Source: Bdellovibrionales bacterium
GTDB lineage: Bacteria > Bdellovibrionota > UBA1018
Direction of reading: 5' to 3'
NCBI GenBank assembly: GCA_018266355.1
Contig: JAFEAP010000002.1
Location: 62,001 to 126,000 of the forward strand
DNA length: 64,000 bases
Positions within the stretch are counted from its first letter, which is position 1, and the number at the start of each line of letters is the position of its first letter. Shown piece after piece: positions 23,840-32,321 of this stretch. A model generated the notes under the pieces. It searched no databases. It saw only the letters and a list, made by a program, of their open reading frames with translations, and had not been told where the DNA came from. Made by a program: the position numbers and the translations under genes.

Positions 23840-25559
23840 GACGGTTCAATCGAAAATCGACTTCCTCATCGAGCGGCGGGAGAGCGCGATTCCGCCTTCC
23901 TATCTCGAAAGTCTCGCTTTCCCCGGACGCGCGTTCGCGCGAAGGAGCCTGCGCGCGTTCGCCCTGATCAGCATCCGCGGCGGAGTGCATTTCATTCGCT
24001 TTTGGATCGTCGCGAACGCGTTTCCCGGCCTTGAACTTTCCGATCTCGCGACTTGGCTGCTCGGACTCGGTCTGATCGAGGCCGCGGTCGCGGGAGCGCT
24101 CGAACCGCTTCGCGAGGCCATGCGAAATCACCGAGGATCGCCGGGAAGCGGAATACTGACCGAATCGCGACGGTGGAATCGGCGGATCGCGATCCTGAAT
24201 TTCGTTCTCGGCGCTTACTGGTTTCATCGTCACGGGTGGGCCCTTCTCACGTCGGACCGGGTCTTCAGCATATTCGACGCCGTTCGCATCATTTCGCTCT
24301 TTCGTCTCGCCTGCGGCCTCGCTCTTCTTCCGGAAACCGCATTGGTGCAGGGAAGGACGCGTTCGCACGTCGGAGGAAAAACACTCTACGGCGTCGAGGC
24401 CCTTTCGATCGCCGGCTTGCCTCCCCTCATCCTCCTTTTCGGTCCCTGGGGCGTGGCCGCGCATTTTCTTTGGGAGGCGGCGGTCCGCGAGGGAGCGCGC
24501 GCCTGGATTCTCCTCCGAACCGAACGCGATCTCGGATGGCCCCATGCCTGGTTTCGCTGGCCGCGAAAAGGGCGTTCCGAACCGACCGCGCTTTCGTTCC
24601 CGCCGTGGCTCGGCGGTGCGATGCGGATCGCCTTTCGCGCCGAAGCGTGGCTGCTGCCGTTCCTGTGGAAACACGGCGACGCGCGAGTCCTGGTCTTTTT
24701 TCTTCCTTGGATCCGGGGGCTCACCGACCTCCCGAAGGTTTTCGAGTTCGATCTCCTTCGAAATCGATTTCGGATCGACTCGCGAGTCGCGGGGGAGACT
24801 CTCCGCCGGCTCTTTCCCGCGATGACCGCCGCGATCTGCCTGACGGTCGTTCTCCTCGAACTCGCGGCCCGTTTCATTCTAGGCGAGTCGCTCGGTCGGT
24901 CCGAGTGGATCGCGATCGCCGCTTGCGGCTCGATCGGAATCCTGAACGGCTACCTCGTCAGCCGAGTCTGGCGGCGAGTGCGAAGCCGCGCCGCGGCCGC
25001 CTCTTCCGCCGCGAGACGAGTCTACGAAATCCCTTTTCTCTCGGGGCCCGACGCGTCCGAAGGACGGAACGCCCTCGTCTCCCACCCGGAACGTTTTGGG
25101 GCCCGACGCTCCGTTCGATTCGGCCGCCGATCCGCGCTCGTCGAAATCGAAGGAGATCCGGAGGCCGGCCTTTCGCGCCTCCGGGGTCGCCTCCCGGGTC
25201 TTACGTTCGCCGCGATTCATCGCGATCCTCGCGCCTTGGACCGCGAATACGCCGAACTCGTCCGGGATTGGACGGGAGCTTGGTCCCGTCTGCGATCGGT
25301 CGCGACGGACTCCCGCGAAGCGGGCGCGGCGCTACTCGCCTGGCCGGGATTCGTCGCCGGACTCTATGAACGCGGCGAGAACGCGGAGCGCACGCCGGAC
25401 CGCCGATTCCTCTTTTTCTGGAATCCCGCGAATCCGCATGCGTTCGAATTCCTGCTCGTTCCGCGCGAACGACTCCCCGATGCCGCCTACGTGAAGGCGT
25501 CCGCGCGGGCGATTGCCCGAGCCGAGGCGGCGCTCAAGTTCAGCAACCCGGAATCGTGA
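23826..25559 (+). CDS. Polytopic membrane protein coupled to the reverse transcriptase
   Basis: 577 residues from ATG 23826, inside the end of the reverse-transcriptase gene, so probably translated by coupling. About eight to ten hydrophobic segments lie between residues ~40 and 395 (for example WLLGLGLIEAAVAGAL, LSIAGLPPLILLFGPWG, AAICLTVVLLELAARFIL, IAIAACGSIGILNGYLV). The layout vaguely recalls a MOP/MATE-type flippase, but no signature is conserved. Residues ~400-577 form a soluble, Arg-rich domain (FGRRSALVEIEGDPEAG, RRFLFFWNPANPHAFEF). Function unknown. In anti-phage systems a membrane protein next to a reverse transcriptase can be the effector; that is only a hypothesis here. Confidence 0.75.
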   Translation: MGRGETVQSKIDFLIERRESAIPPSYLESLAFPGRAFARRSLRAFALISIRGGVHFIRFWIVANAFPGLELSDLATWLLGLGLIEAAVAGALEPLREAMRNHRGSPGSGILTESRRWNRRIAILNFVLGAYWFHRHGWALLTSDRVFSIFDAVRIISLFRLACGLALLPETALVQGRTRSHVGGKTLYGVEALSIAGLPPLILLFGPWGVAAHFLWEAAVREGARAWILLRTERDLGWPHAWFRWPRKGRSEPTALSFPPWLGGAMRIAFRAEAWLLPFLWKHGDARVLVFFLPWIRGLTDLPKVFEFDLLRNRFRIDSRVAGETLRRLFPAMTAAICLTVVLLELAARFILGESLGRSEWIAIAACGSIGILNGYLVSRVWRRVRSRAAAASSAARRVYEIPFLSGPDASEGRNALVSHPERFGARRSVRFGRRSALVEIEGDPEAGLSRLRGRLPGLTFAAIHRDPRALDREYAELVRDWTGAWSRLRSVATDSREAGAALLAWPGFVAGLYERGENAERTPDRRFLFFWNPANPHAFEFLLVPRERLPDAAYVKASARAIARAEAALKFSNPES

Positions 25560-26331
25560 CGAGATCGTCGATCGCGAGCCCGCCCTGGTCGAGGTGATTC
25601 GTATCGACGAACTGACCCCCGCCCTGTTCGGCCATCGTGCGAAGATTCCGGATCGAAGTCGCGTCCGAACCCGATCCGAAATAGACGGTGCTCACCGTGA
25701 GGTGGCTCTTCCCGTTCGCGGCCGCCGTTTGGCGGAGGTTCGTCACGAGCGAGGCGAGGCGGTTCGTGACGTCGCTGTCGATATCGGTCGGCTGACCGTC
25801 GGACATGAAGACGACGGCGTAGTCCTGCGCGCTGCCCCCGGCCTCGTCGCGAGTGACGGCCGCCGAGAGCGCCGAAAACGCTTCGCCGTAGGCCGTGTTC
25901 CCGCTCGGCGGGATCGAGGCGTGGTAGGTGTCGAGCGCCGCGCCGATCTGGGTTGCCGAACCGAACGGCACGCTCGCGTCGTGCTCGCGGAAAGCGGTGC
26001 TGCCGACGTCGTAGAGGTAACCCGCGTCGTCGAAGTAGCCGAAACCGTAACTCAGGTTCGCGTGCGAACCGTACGCGGCGAGGAAGGTCCGAAGCGTCTG
26101 CACGCGGTAGGTCTGGCTCGGGTCGGTGCTATCGGTCGAACCGGAGTTATCGACCATGACGAGGATCCGAAGCGGCCGCGAAGTCGAACCCGCGGTGCAT
26201 CCCGGGTCGATCTGACCGGACCTTCCGCTCACCTGGAATTCGGCGGGCGCCTTTCCGCAGCTGTGGGCCGCGAACGCGAAAAGCGCGATCGAAACGAAAG
26301 TACGGAAACCCCGAAGGGTAGCGGTGTTCAT
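25540..26331 (-). CDS. von Willebrand factor A-domain lipoprotein
   Basis: 263 residues. Lipobox AAHSC. VWA domain from about residue 54: ILVMVDNSGSTDSTD (MIDAS DxSxS), GNTAYGEAFSALSAA supplying the MIDAS Thr, and YAVVFMSDGQPTDID for the MIDAS Asp, so the metal site looks complete. Start ATG 26331 follows TAGGAGG. Related in design to the VWA lipoprotein at 10652-11668, but shorter and alone. Its 3' end overlaps the membrane-protein gene tail-to-tail by 20 bp. Probably faces the periplasm or surface and binds a protein ligand. Confidence 0.88.
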   Translation of the reverse strand: MNTATLRGFRTFVSIALFAFAAHSCGKAPAEFQVSGRSGQIDPGCTAGSTSRPLRILVMVDNSGSTDSTDPSQTYRVQTLRTFLAAYGSHANLSYGFGYFDDAGYLYDVGSTAFREHDASVPFGSATQIGAALDTYHASIPPSGNTAYGEAFSALSAAVTRDEAGGSAQDYAVVFMSDGQPTDIDSDVTNRLASLVTNLRQTAAANGKSHLTVSTVYFGSGSDATSIRNLRTMAEQGGGQFVDTNHLDQGGLAIDDLVTIPGC

Positions 26332-26446
26332 CGAGAACCTCCTAAGCCGAGCAAGGAGACCCTGAAAGAGCGGTCTATACTCGACCTATCGGCCGATGGA
26401 GAATTGACCTGACGAAATTACGCCCGACCGCGTCGGTCCGTCAAAA

Positions 26447-27307
26447 TCACGCCACGCGTGTGTAGCGTTTCACCGAGGTTCGGATCTCGTCCTCGGTCTT
26501 CACGTGCAAGTCGTGCACGAGGCCGAAGACTTCGAGGAACTTGATGAAATAGAACCCGAGGTCGATCTGGAGCGGACGAAGCCCGAGCTTCGCGTTCCGC
26601 GGCCACGCGTGGTGATTGTTGTGCCAGCCTTCACCGAACATCAGCGCCGCGAAGAAGCGATTGTTCCTCGAGTCGTCCTGCGTATCGAAGGGACGGTCGC
26701 CGTAAACGTGGCAGAGCGAGTTCACGAAGAACGTCAGGTGCCACGAGACGATCGTCGGCACGAAGAATCCCCAAGTCACTCCGCTCCATCCCGCCCACGC
26801 GTAAAGGAGCGCGCCCTGGGAGAGGAAAAGGATCGGAATCCACCGATCGAGCACGCGGAGTTCGCGCGGCCATTCGCCGCGCAGGGCATTCTCCCCGTCG
26901 CGCGATTCGGGCGTGGCGTCCTTGAAAAGCCACCCGAGGTGCGCGTGGTAAAAACCGTCGACCCTCGGCGAGTGCGGATCGCCTACCTTGTCGGTGTAAC
27001 GGTGGTGCGTGCGGTGCCGATAAACCCACCAGCTCGCGGTCCCTTGGCCGGCGAGCCCGCCGAAGAGCGCGAGCAGGAACGCGACCGGGCGCGAGGTCTT
27101 GAACGACTCGTGCGTGAAGTACCGGTGATAACCGACGGTGATGCCGAATCCGCGGATCGTGTAGAGTGCGAGGCCGACGATCGCCGTGGGCCAGGTAAGC
27201 GGCGCGGTCACGATCCCGTAGATCGCGACCACGTGGAAAACGGGGATGCCGATACGGTAGGTCCAGGGCGTGCGGTTCAGCGCGATCATCGCCCTCGATT
27301 CTCCCAT
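26447..27307 (-). CDS. Acyl-CoA/fatty acid delta-9-type desaturase
   Basis: 286 residues. The three histidine boxes of stearoyl-CoA desaturase-type membrane enzymes are present: HRYFTH (61-66), HRTHHR, and HNNHHAWP. About four membrane helices. These di-iron enzymes insert a cis double bond in acyl chains at the membrane using O2 and reduced ferredoxin or cytochrome b5. ATG 27307 used; ATG 27289 (MIALNRTPW) is an alternative. Together with the AlkB-like gene, this is the second membrane lipid oxidase in the window. Confidence 0.92.
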   Translation of the reverse strand: MGESRAMIALNRTPWTYRIGIPVFHVVAIYGIVTAPLTWPTAIVGLALYTIRGFGITVGYHRYFTHESFKTSRPVAFLLALFGGLAGQGTASWWVYRHRTHHRYTDKVGDPHSPRVDGFYHAHLGWLFKDATPESRDGENALRGEWPRELRVLDRWIPILFLSQGALLYAWAGWSGVTWGFFVPTIVSWHLTFFVNSLCHVYGDRPFDTQDDSRNNRFFAALMFGEGWHNNHHAWPRNAKLGLRPLQIDLGFYFIKFLEVFGLVHDLHVKTEDEIRTSVKRYTRVA

Positions 27308-27377
27308 TCGCCCGAAACGGCCGGTATCGGAAAGTTTTTGACGTCACGGCGGCCGGACTGCTACCCGTGGGACGGTC

Positions 27378-28508
27378 ATGACGCCCCTTTTCGAAACCGG
27401 CTTCGGCCACGCGCTGAAGCTCGCCCGCTATCCCGAACGGAAGCACGAAGAGCTCCAAGCCTTCGACGCCGCCGACTCGCTCCTGCTCGAAGAACTCGCC
27501 TCCGACCGACCGGCCCTCGCCGATAAACGGATCCTCGTCGTCGGCGACGCGTTCGGCGCCCTTTCGGTTCCGCTCGCGACCTACGGCGTGACGACCTACA
27601 CGGACTCGTTCAGCTCCGCCCGCGCGATCGCGCGCAACGCCGACCGGAATCCGAGCGAGACGAAGTCCACCCCGCGGATCGTCCACCGCCTCGCCGACCT
27701 CGAGGGTCCCTACGACCTCGTCCTCCTCCGTCCGCCGAAAAACCTCGCGTACCTCGAGGACCTCCTCGCGACGCTCTCGTCGAAACTCGCGCCGGGTGCG
27801 CGCCTCGTCGCGGGGGTGATGGTGAAACACCAATCCGACGGCGCGTTCGAACTCCTCGAGCGGCTCGTCGGGCCGACGCGGACGAGTCTCGCGAAAAAGA
27901 AAGCGCGGCTCATCTTCGCCGATTTCGTTCGAGCGCCCTCCGTTTCCCCGTTCCCTCGGGACGTCCGGCTCGACGGATTCGACCGTCCTTTCCATCACCC
28001 CTCGAACCTCTTCAGCCGCGAGCGCCTCGATATCGGGACGCGATTCTTCCTCGAACACCTGCCCGCGGGCGACGCCCGCTCGATCCTCGACCTCGGTTGT
28101 GCGAACGGAATCGTCGGCATCGCGGCCGGGCGAATGCATCCCGCCGCGCGCGTGACCTATACGGACGACTCCTGGATGGCCGTCGAGAGCGCGAAGGAGA
28201 ATCACGCGCGTTTCGGAGAAGGCCGCGAGGCCGACTTCGCGTGGACGAACGCGTACGAGGACGGCCCGGACGAGGCGCACGACCTCGTGCTCTGCAATCC
28301 GCCTTTCCATCAGGGCACGACGGTCGGCGACCAGATCGCGGGCGCGATGTTCCACCAAGCCCACCGCGTGCTCCGCCCGGGCGGGCGTCTGCGCGTGATC
28401 GGCAACGCCCACCTCGGCTATCCGGCGCGCCTCGCGCGGATCTTCGGCGGGATCGAGCCGGTCGCCCGGAACGCGAAGTTCACCGTCGTCGACGCGATCA
28501 AACGCTAG
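27378..28508 (+). CDS. rlmG: 23S rRNA (guanine-N2)-methyltransferase RlmG-like
   Basis: 376 residues with the duplicated methyltransferase layout of the RsmC/RlmG family. The N-terminal half is a degenerate Rossmann domain (RILVVGDAFGALSVPL). The C-terminal half is catalytic: ILDLGCANGIVGI (SAM site) and VLCNPPFHQG (the NPPF motif that flips the guanine). The tail RVIGNAHLGYPARLARIFGG...NAKFTVVDAIK matches RlmG, which makes m2G1835 in 23S rRNA. RsmC (16S m2G1207) is the alternative, but the C-terminal motif favours RlmG. Confidence 0.85.
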   Translation: MTPLFETGFGHALKLARYPERKHEELQAFDAADSLLLEELASDRPALADKRILVVGDAFGALSVPLATYGVTTYTDSFSSARAIARNADRNPSETKSTPRIVHRLADLEGPYDLVLLRPPKNLAYLEDLLATLSSKLAPGARLVAGVMVKHQSDGAFELLERLVGPTRTSLAKKKARLIFADFVRAPSVSPFPRDVRLDGFDRPFHHPSNLFSRERLDIGTRFFLEHLPAGDARSILDLGCANGIVGIAAGRMHPAARVTYTDDSWMAVESAKENHARFGEGREADFAWTNAYEDGPDEAHDLVLCNPPFHQGTTVGDQIAGAMFHQAHRVLRPGGRLRVIGNAHLGYPARLARIFGGIEPVARNAKFTVVDAIKR

Positions 28509-28516
28509 AACGGCGC

Positions 28517-29707
28517 TTACTTGCTGGCGTCCGCCCGCGACGGGATATCTTCCATGAGCCGAATCGCTTCCTCGCCCCAGCGCCGCTCGAAAACCGCGCG
28601 CGAAGTCTCGAGAATCGCGCGCGTCCCCGGCGCGGCCACCGCGTCCGCGTAGGCGGGCTTCGTCTCGGGGAGTTCCCGGAATTCCGGCCGACGCGCGAGC
28701 ATCCCCGCTAGGCCGCGACCGTACGCGAACGTCCCCGGCTGCTTCGTCCACGCGTCGGCGAGCGCGACGAAGAGTTCCGGCGCGTCTTCCGCGCCGGCGA
28801 TCGCCTCGCCCCACGCGTCGAAGAACGGCGCGGTCGGAACGACGAACTCGGCGCGCGCGCGCAGCCCGCGCGGCTTCCGGAGCGCGAAATGACGGTGATT
28901 CTCGATCGCCATCGAACTCCCGTCGATCTTCGATTTATAGAGCTCGCCCGCGACCCAAAGCCGACCGAGATGACGGAGCTTCCCCTCCGTGTCGAAGGGC
29001 TTCGCGCCGAGCTTGTAGTACGCGAGCCGCAGCGGATCGCCCGGCCCGAGCTCCCACATGTCCATCACGCGGTCGAGGTCGCCGAAGTTGTGCGCGATCG
29101 AAGCGGAGGCTTTCAAGCAACCGACGCCGTCCTTCGCGCGCCAGAGCGATCCGAAGATCTCGGAGTGCCGATTCACCTCGTCCCCGATCGCGGCACGGAG
29201 TTCCTCGCGTTTCGCGACGGCGGCCGGGTCCGCATACCGGCCGAACGCCCCGTAGGCGCCGCACGCGACGGTGAACCATTCGCCGAGGTGTCCGCTGAGC
29301 GTTTCCCTTTCCCACGGCGTCCCCTTCGCCCCGCGGACGAACCGGGTCGAGACGAGCGTGAAATCCCACTTCCGGGAGGCGAGGACGAAGTCGGCCATCG
29401 CGAGGGCGGTCTCAAGCGGAAGCCCCGCCGGCCAGAGCTTCTGGCGGATCTGGTTATCCACGTCGGTCGGCACGGGAGTGCCGCACGAGAGGTAGTGCGA
29501 CGAAAGGCAGAGTGCGAAATAGTCGAAGTGATCCGCGACTTCGTCCGGGACCGAGCTCGCGGCGTAGGCGCGTAGCCGATCGGCGGGGGGAAAACCCGTG
29601 AACGCGTCCGGTCCGGCCGCGAACAGGTAGGGCATCGTGTTCCGGACCTGGGAAACGAGCAGGTCGGGAGCGATCCCGCGCGGAAATGGCGTCTTCCCTT
29701 TCGTCAT
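28517..29707 (-). CDS. Hypothetical protein, 396 aa
   Basis: No signal peptide and no family recognised. Mostly helical, with conserved-looking stretches HFDYFALCLSSHYLSCG, FTLVSTRFVRGAKGTPW, NRHSEIFGSLWRAK and WELGPGDPLRLAYYKLGAKPF. Few cysteines; no catalytic motif is obvious. It converges on rlmG with 8 bases between stops, and its start faces the DUF4336-like gene 79 bp away. Probably cytoplasmic. Coding bias matches the neighbours. Confidence 0.7.
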   Translation of the reverse strand: MTKGKTPFPRGIAPDLLVSQVRNTMPYLFAAGPDAFTGFPPADRLRAYAASSVPDEVADHFDYFALCLSSHYLSCGTPVPTDVDNQIRQKLWPAGLPLETALAMADFVLASRKWDFTLVSTRFVRGAKGTPWERETLSGHLGEWFTVACGAYGAFGRYADPAAVAKREELRAAIGDEVNRHSEIFGSLWRAKDGVGCLKASASIAHNFGDLDRVMDMWELGPGDPLRLAYYKLGAKPFDTEGKLRHLGRLWVAGELYKSKIDGSSMAIENHRHFALRKPRGLRARAEFVVPTAPFFDAWGEAIAGAEDAPELFVALADAWTKQPGTFAYGRGLAGMLARRPEFRELPETKPAYADAVAAPGTRAILETSRAVFERRWGEEAIRLMEDIPSRADASK

Positions 29708-29786
29708 GGCCCTCTCCTATAACCCCGGCCGACCGGGGAGAGAACCCTTTATTGCAAGTTCCGAAAACCCGACGGATCATCGAGGT

Positions 29787-30464
29787 ATGGCGTCCCCCGA
29801 CCATTTCGAACCGTACGATCGCCTCCGCGAGGTCGAACCCGATCTTTATTGCGTCGACGGGGATTGGCAAGGCACCCGCTTCCGTCGCCGGATGACGATC
29901 ATGCGGACGCGAGCGAAGCAGCTCGTGATCCATAGCCCGATCCGACTCCACGAAGCCGACTACGCGAACATCGAGACGCTCGGCCTCGTCTCCCACATCG
30001 TGGCGCCGAATCGGTTTCACCAGAGCGACGCCGCCGAATGGCGCCGCCGGTTTCCGCTCGCGACTTTCCACCCGCCCGGAACCGCGGGGCACTGGCCGAT
30101 GGGACTTCGCAAGGAAATCGACTGCCTCCCCTTCGACGGCACCCGGCTGCTGCAGGAATCCGTTTACTTTCACGTCGTGAGCCGCACGCTCGTCGTCACG
30201 GACCTCGTCTTCAACCTGCAGATGGAAGTCGAGGGCTTCGAAAAGTTCCTCTTCAAGCTGAACGGCGTCTACAAACACTTCGGCCCGAGCCGCCTGCTCC
30301 GCTACGGATTCATCAACGACGTCGACCAGGCGCGCCGCTCGCTCCGTCGGATCCTCGAGTGGGATTTCGAGCGCGTGATCATGAGCCACGGCACGATCCT
30401 CGAGCGCGAGGGCCGCGTGAAGCTCGCCTTCGCGTTCGCCGAACGCGGCATTATCGCTAATTGA
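29787..30464 (+). CDS. DUF4336-like metallo-beta-lactamase-fold protein
   Basis: 225 residues from ATG 29787. The pattern YCVDGDWQGTRFRRRMTIMR, QLVIHSPIRLHE, LVSHIVAPNRFHQSDAAEW and VIMSHGTILEREG resembles DUF4336, a group related to the metallo-beta-lactamase fold in which only some of the metal-binding histidines remain. Function of the family is not known. The stop is directly adjacent to the stop of the convergent aldolase gene (no spacer). Confidence 0.7.
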   Translation: MASPDHFEPYDRLREVEPDLYCVDGDWQGTRFRRRMTIMRTRAKQLVIHSPIRLHEADYANIETLGLVSHIVAPNRFHQSDAAEWRRRFPLATFHPPGTAGHWPMGLRKEIDCLPFDGTRLLQESVYFHVVSRTLVVTDLVFNLQMEVEGFEKFLFKLNGVYKHFGPSRLLRYGFINDVDQARRSLRRILEWDFERVIMSHGTILEREGRVKLAFAFAERGIIAN

Positions 30465-31526
30465 TTAGGCGCGCCCGATACAATTCAAGTCTTCGAAAGC
30501 GCCCTTCAGCCGCTTCACGAAATTCTCTTCGCCCTTCCGCAGCCATACGCGCGGGTCGTAGTACTTCTTGTTCGGCGCGTCCGGACCTTCGGGATTCCCG
30601 AGCTGACCTTGGAGGTAGGCTTTCTTCTCTTCGTAGAAGTTCTTCACGCCTTCCCACATCGCCCACTGCATGTCGGTGTCGATGTTCATCTTGATCACGC
30701 CGTAAGAGATCGCCTCGCGGATCTCGGCTTGGGTCGAGCCCGAGCCGCCGTGGAAGACGAAGTTCACCGGCTTCGCACCGGTCTTGTGTTTGGCGACGAT
30801 GTGGTCCTGGGAGTTCTTCAGGATCTTCGGCGTGAGCTTCACGTTGCCCGGCTTGTACACGCCGTGGACGTTTCCGAAGGAAGCGGCGACCGTGAATCCC
30901 GGGCCGACCGTCTTCAGGTGCTCGTACGCGAACGCGACGTCTTCCGGCTGGGTATAGAGGGAGGCGTTATCGACGTGGGAGTTGTCCACGCCGTCTTCTT
31001 CTCCGCCGGTGACGCCGAGTTCGATCTCGATCGCGGTCTCGATCGCCTTCATGCGTTTGAAGTAGGTCGCGCAGGTTTCGATATTCTCCGCGAGCGGCTC
31101 TTCCGAAAGGTCGAGCATGTGCGAAGAGAAGAGCGGGCGCTTGTTCGTCCGGTAGTAGGCTTCGCCGGCGGTGAGCATGCCGTCGATCCACGGCAGGAGT
31201 TTCTTCGCCGCGTGGTCGGTGTGCACGACGACCGGTACGCCGTAATGTTCGGCCATCAGGTGGATGTGGGTCGCGCCCGAGATCGACCCCGCGACGGAGC
31301 CGCCTTCGTTCGGAAGCTTCAGCGACTTCCCGGCATAGAACTGGCCGCCGCCATTCGAGAACTGGATGATGACGGGCGAGTTCACGAGCTTCGCCGTCTC
31401 GAGGACCGCGTTGATCGAGTTCGTGCCGGTGACGTTCACCGCCGGGAGCGCGAACTCGTTTTCCTTCGCGTACTGATAGAGATCCTGGAGAGCCGAACCG
31501 AAGACGATGCCGGGTTTGAGTTTCAT
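30465..31526 (-). CDS. fbaA: Class II fructose-bisphosphate aldolase
   Basis: 353 residues. Opening KPGIVFGSALQDLYQYAKEN, then FALPAVNVTGTNSINAVLE, the zinc ligands in VVVHTDHAAKKL and FGNVHGVYKPG, VFHGGSGS and the Asn-Asp pair in MNIDTDMQWA. The length fits the FbaA (class IIA) group of E. coli. It reversibly cleaves fructose-1,6-bisphosphate to DHAP and glyceraldehyde-3-phosphate. ATG 31526 preferred; TTG 31544 is an in-frame alternative. Its promoter region is shared with the divergent exported protein at 31647. Confidence 0.95.
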   Translation of the reverse strand: MKLKPGIVFGSALQDLYQYAKENEFALPAVNVTGTNSINAVLETAKLVNSPVIIQFSNGGGQFYAGKSLKLPNEGGSVAGSISGATHIHLMAEHYGVPVVVHTDHAAKKLLPWIDGMLTAGEAYYRTNKRPLFSSHMLDLSEEPLAENIETCATYFKRMKAIETAIEIELGVTGGEEDGVDNSHVDNASLYTQPEDVAFAYEHLKTVGPGFTVAASFGNVHGVYKPGNVKLTPKILKNSQDHIVAKHKTGAKPVNFVFHGGSGSTQAEIREAISYGVIKMNIDTDMQWAMWEGVKNFYEEKKAYLQGQLGNPEGPDAPNKKYYDPRVWLRKGEENFVKRLKGAFEDLNCIGRA

Positions 31527-31620
31527 ACGGGTGTCGTAACCCAATGACGCGCCGATCTGGAATCCGATTCAGATCAGGGACTTGGCCCGAATCGCCCGCG
31601 AAAATTCGGTTTGCCTATTC

Positions 31621-31635
31621 TAATGCACTGCGTTA
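31621..31635. promoter_or_regulatory. TAATGCA-C-TGCGTTA palindrome (variant of the ACGCANTGCGT box)
   Basis: A 7+1+7 inverted repeat with one mismatched pair, in the gap between fbaA and the gene at 31647. It lies in the spacer of a possible promoter TTGCCT-N17-TACAAG. It resembles the perfect boxes at 51545-51559 and 62007-62017. Confidence 0.35.
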
Positions 31636-31646
31636 CAAGACCCCCT

Positions 31647-32306
31647 ATGAAAACCTCCCTTTTCATCCTTTTCGCCGTGTTTTCCGCCTCCACCGCGTTC
31701 GCCGATCCGGATCCTTCCACCCCCTTTCGTCCGCGTTTCGAGGCGATGCAGGAAGCCTGCCTGAAACGCGACTACGCGGCGGCAGGTCATACCGTCGAGA
31801 GCCCGAAGACGAATGCGTGGAACTACGAAATGCGCGAAGACGAACGTTACGTCGGTCAGGTCGCCATGAAGATTCCCGAAGAATCGTCGCTCTGGGCGCG
31901 GGCCGCCGAAAGGAAACTCCGTAACCGGTCTTTCCAGGACGATCGCGACTACGCGGAACTCTTATCCACGCTCAAGGCGTTCGCCGCCCGGGAAAATTTG
32001 GATGCTTGGGGACGCGCCTGCCTGGCGAAATGCGCGGCCGCGCACATGGTGACGTACGTCGACTCGAAAGAGGCCGGGTCGCTCTATCGATCCTCGGAGA
32101 TCGTCGAGGCCGGGATCGGCGTTTGCCGTCAGTTCTCCTACGTCGGCGCGGACCTCGGGAATGCCCTCGGCGTTTCGACCGAACTGATGTCGGAAAATGA
32201 TCCGGGCCACGAAACCGGGCACGCATTCCTTCGGATCAACATCGACGGCGTCGGCTACTACTCCGAGCCGCAGCTCGATTCCTGCGTGTTCTACTCGCTC
32301 CACTGA
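31647..32306 (+). CDS. Exported transglutaminase-like (papain-fold) protein
   Basis: 219 residues from ATG 31647 with a signal peptide (MKTSLFILFAVFSASTAFA). The C-terminal half has GVCRQFSYVGADLGNALGV with the nucleophile Cys, TGHAFLRINIDG with the His, and an Asp in PQLDSC, the Cys-His-Asp order of transglutaminase-like proteases. Such bacterial proteins can cleave or crosslink envelope proteins or peptides. An upstream ATG at 31611 would spoil the signal. 15 bp before the transglycosylase-like gene, so probably one operon. Confidence 0.72.
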   Translation: MKTSLFILFAVFSASTAFADPDPSTPFRPRFEAMQEACLKRDYAAAGHTVESPKTNAWNYEMREDERYVGQVAMKIPEESSLWARAAERKLRNRSFQDDRDYAELLSTLKAFAARENLDAWGRACLAKCAAAHMVTYVDSKEAGSLYRSSEIVEAGIGVCRQFSYVGADLGNALGVSTELMSENDPGHETGHAFLRINIDGVGYYSEPQLDSCVFYSLH

Positions 32307-32321
32307 ACGCGGGAAATCGAA

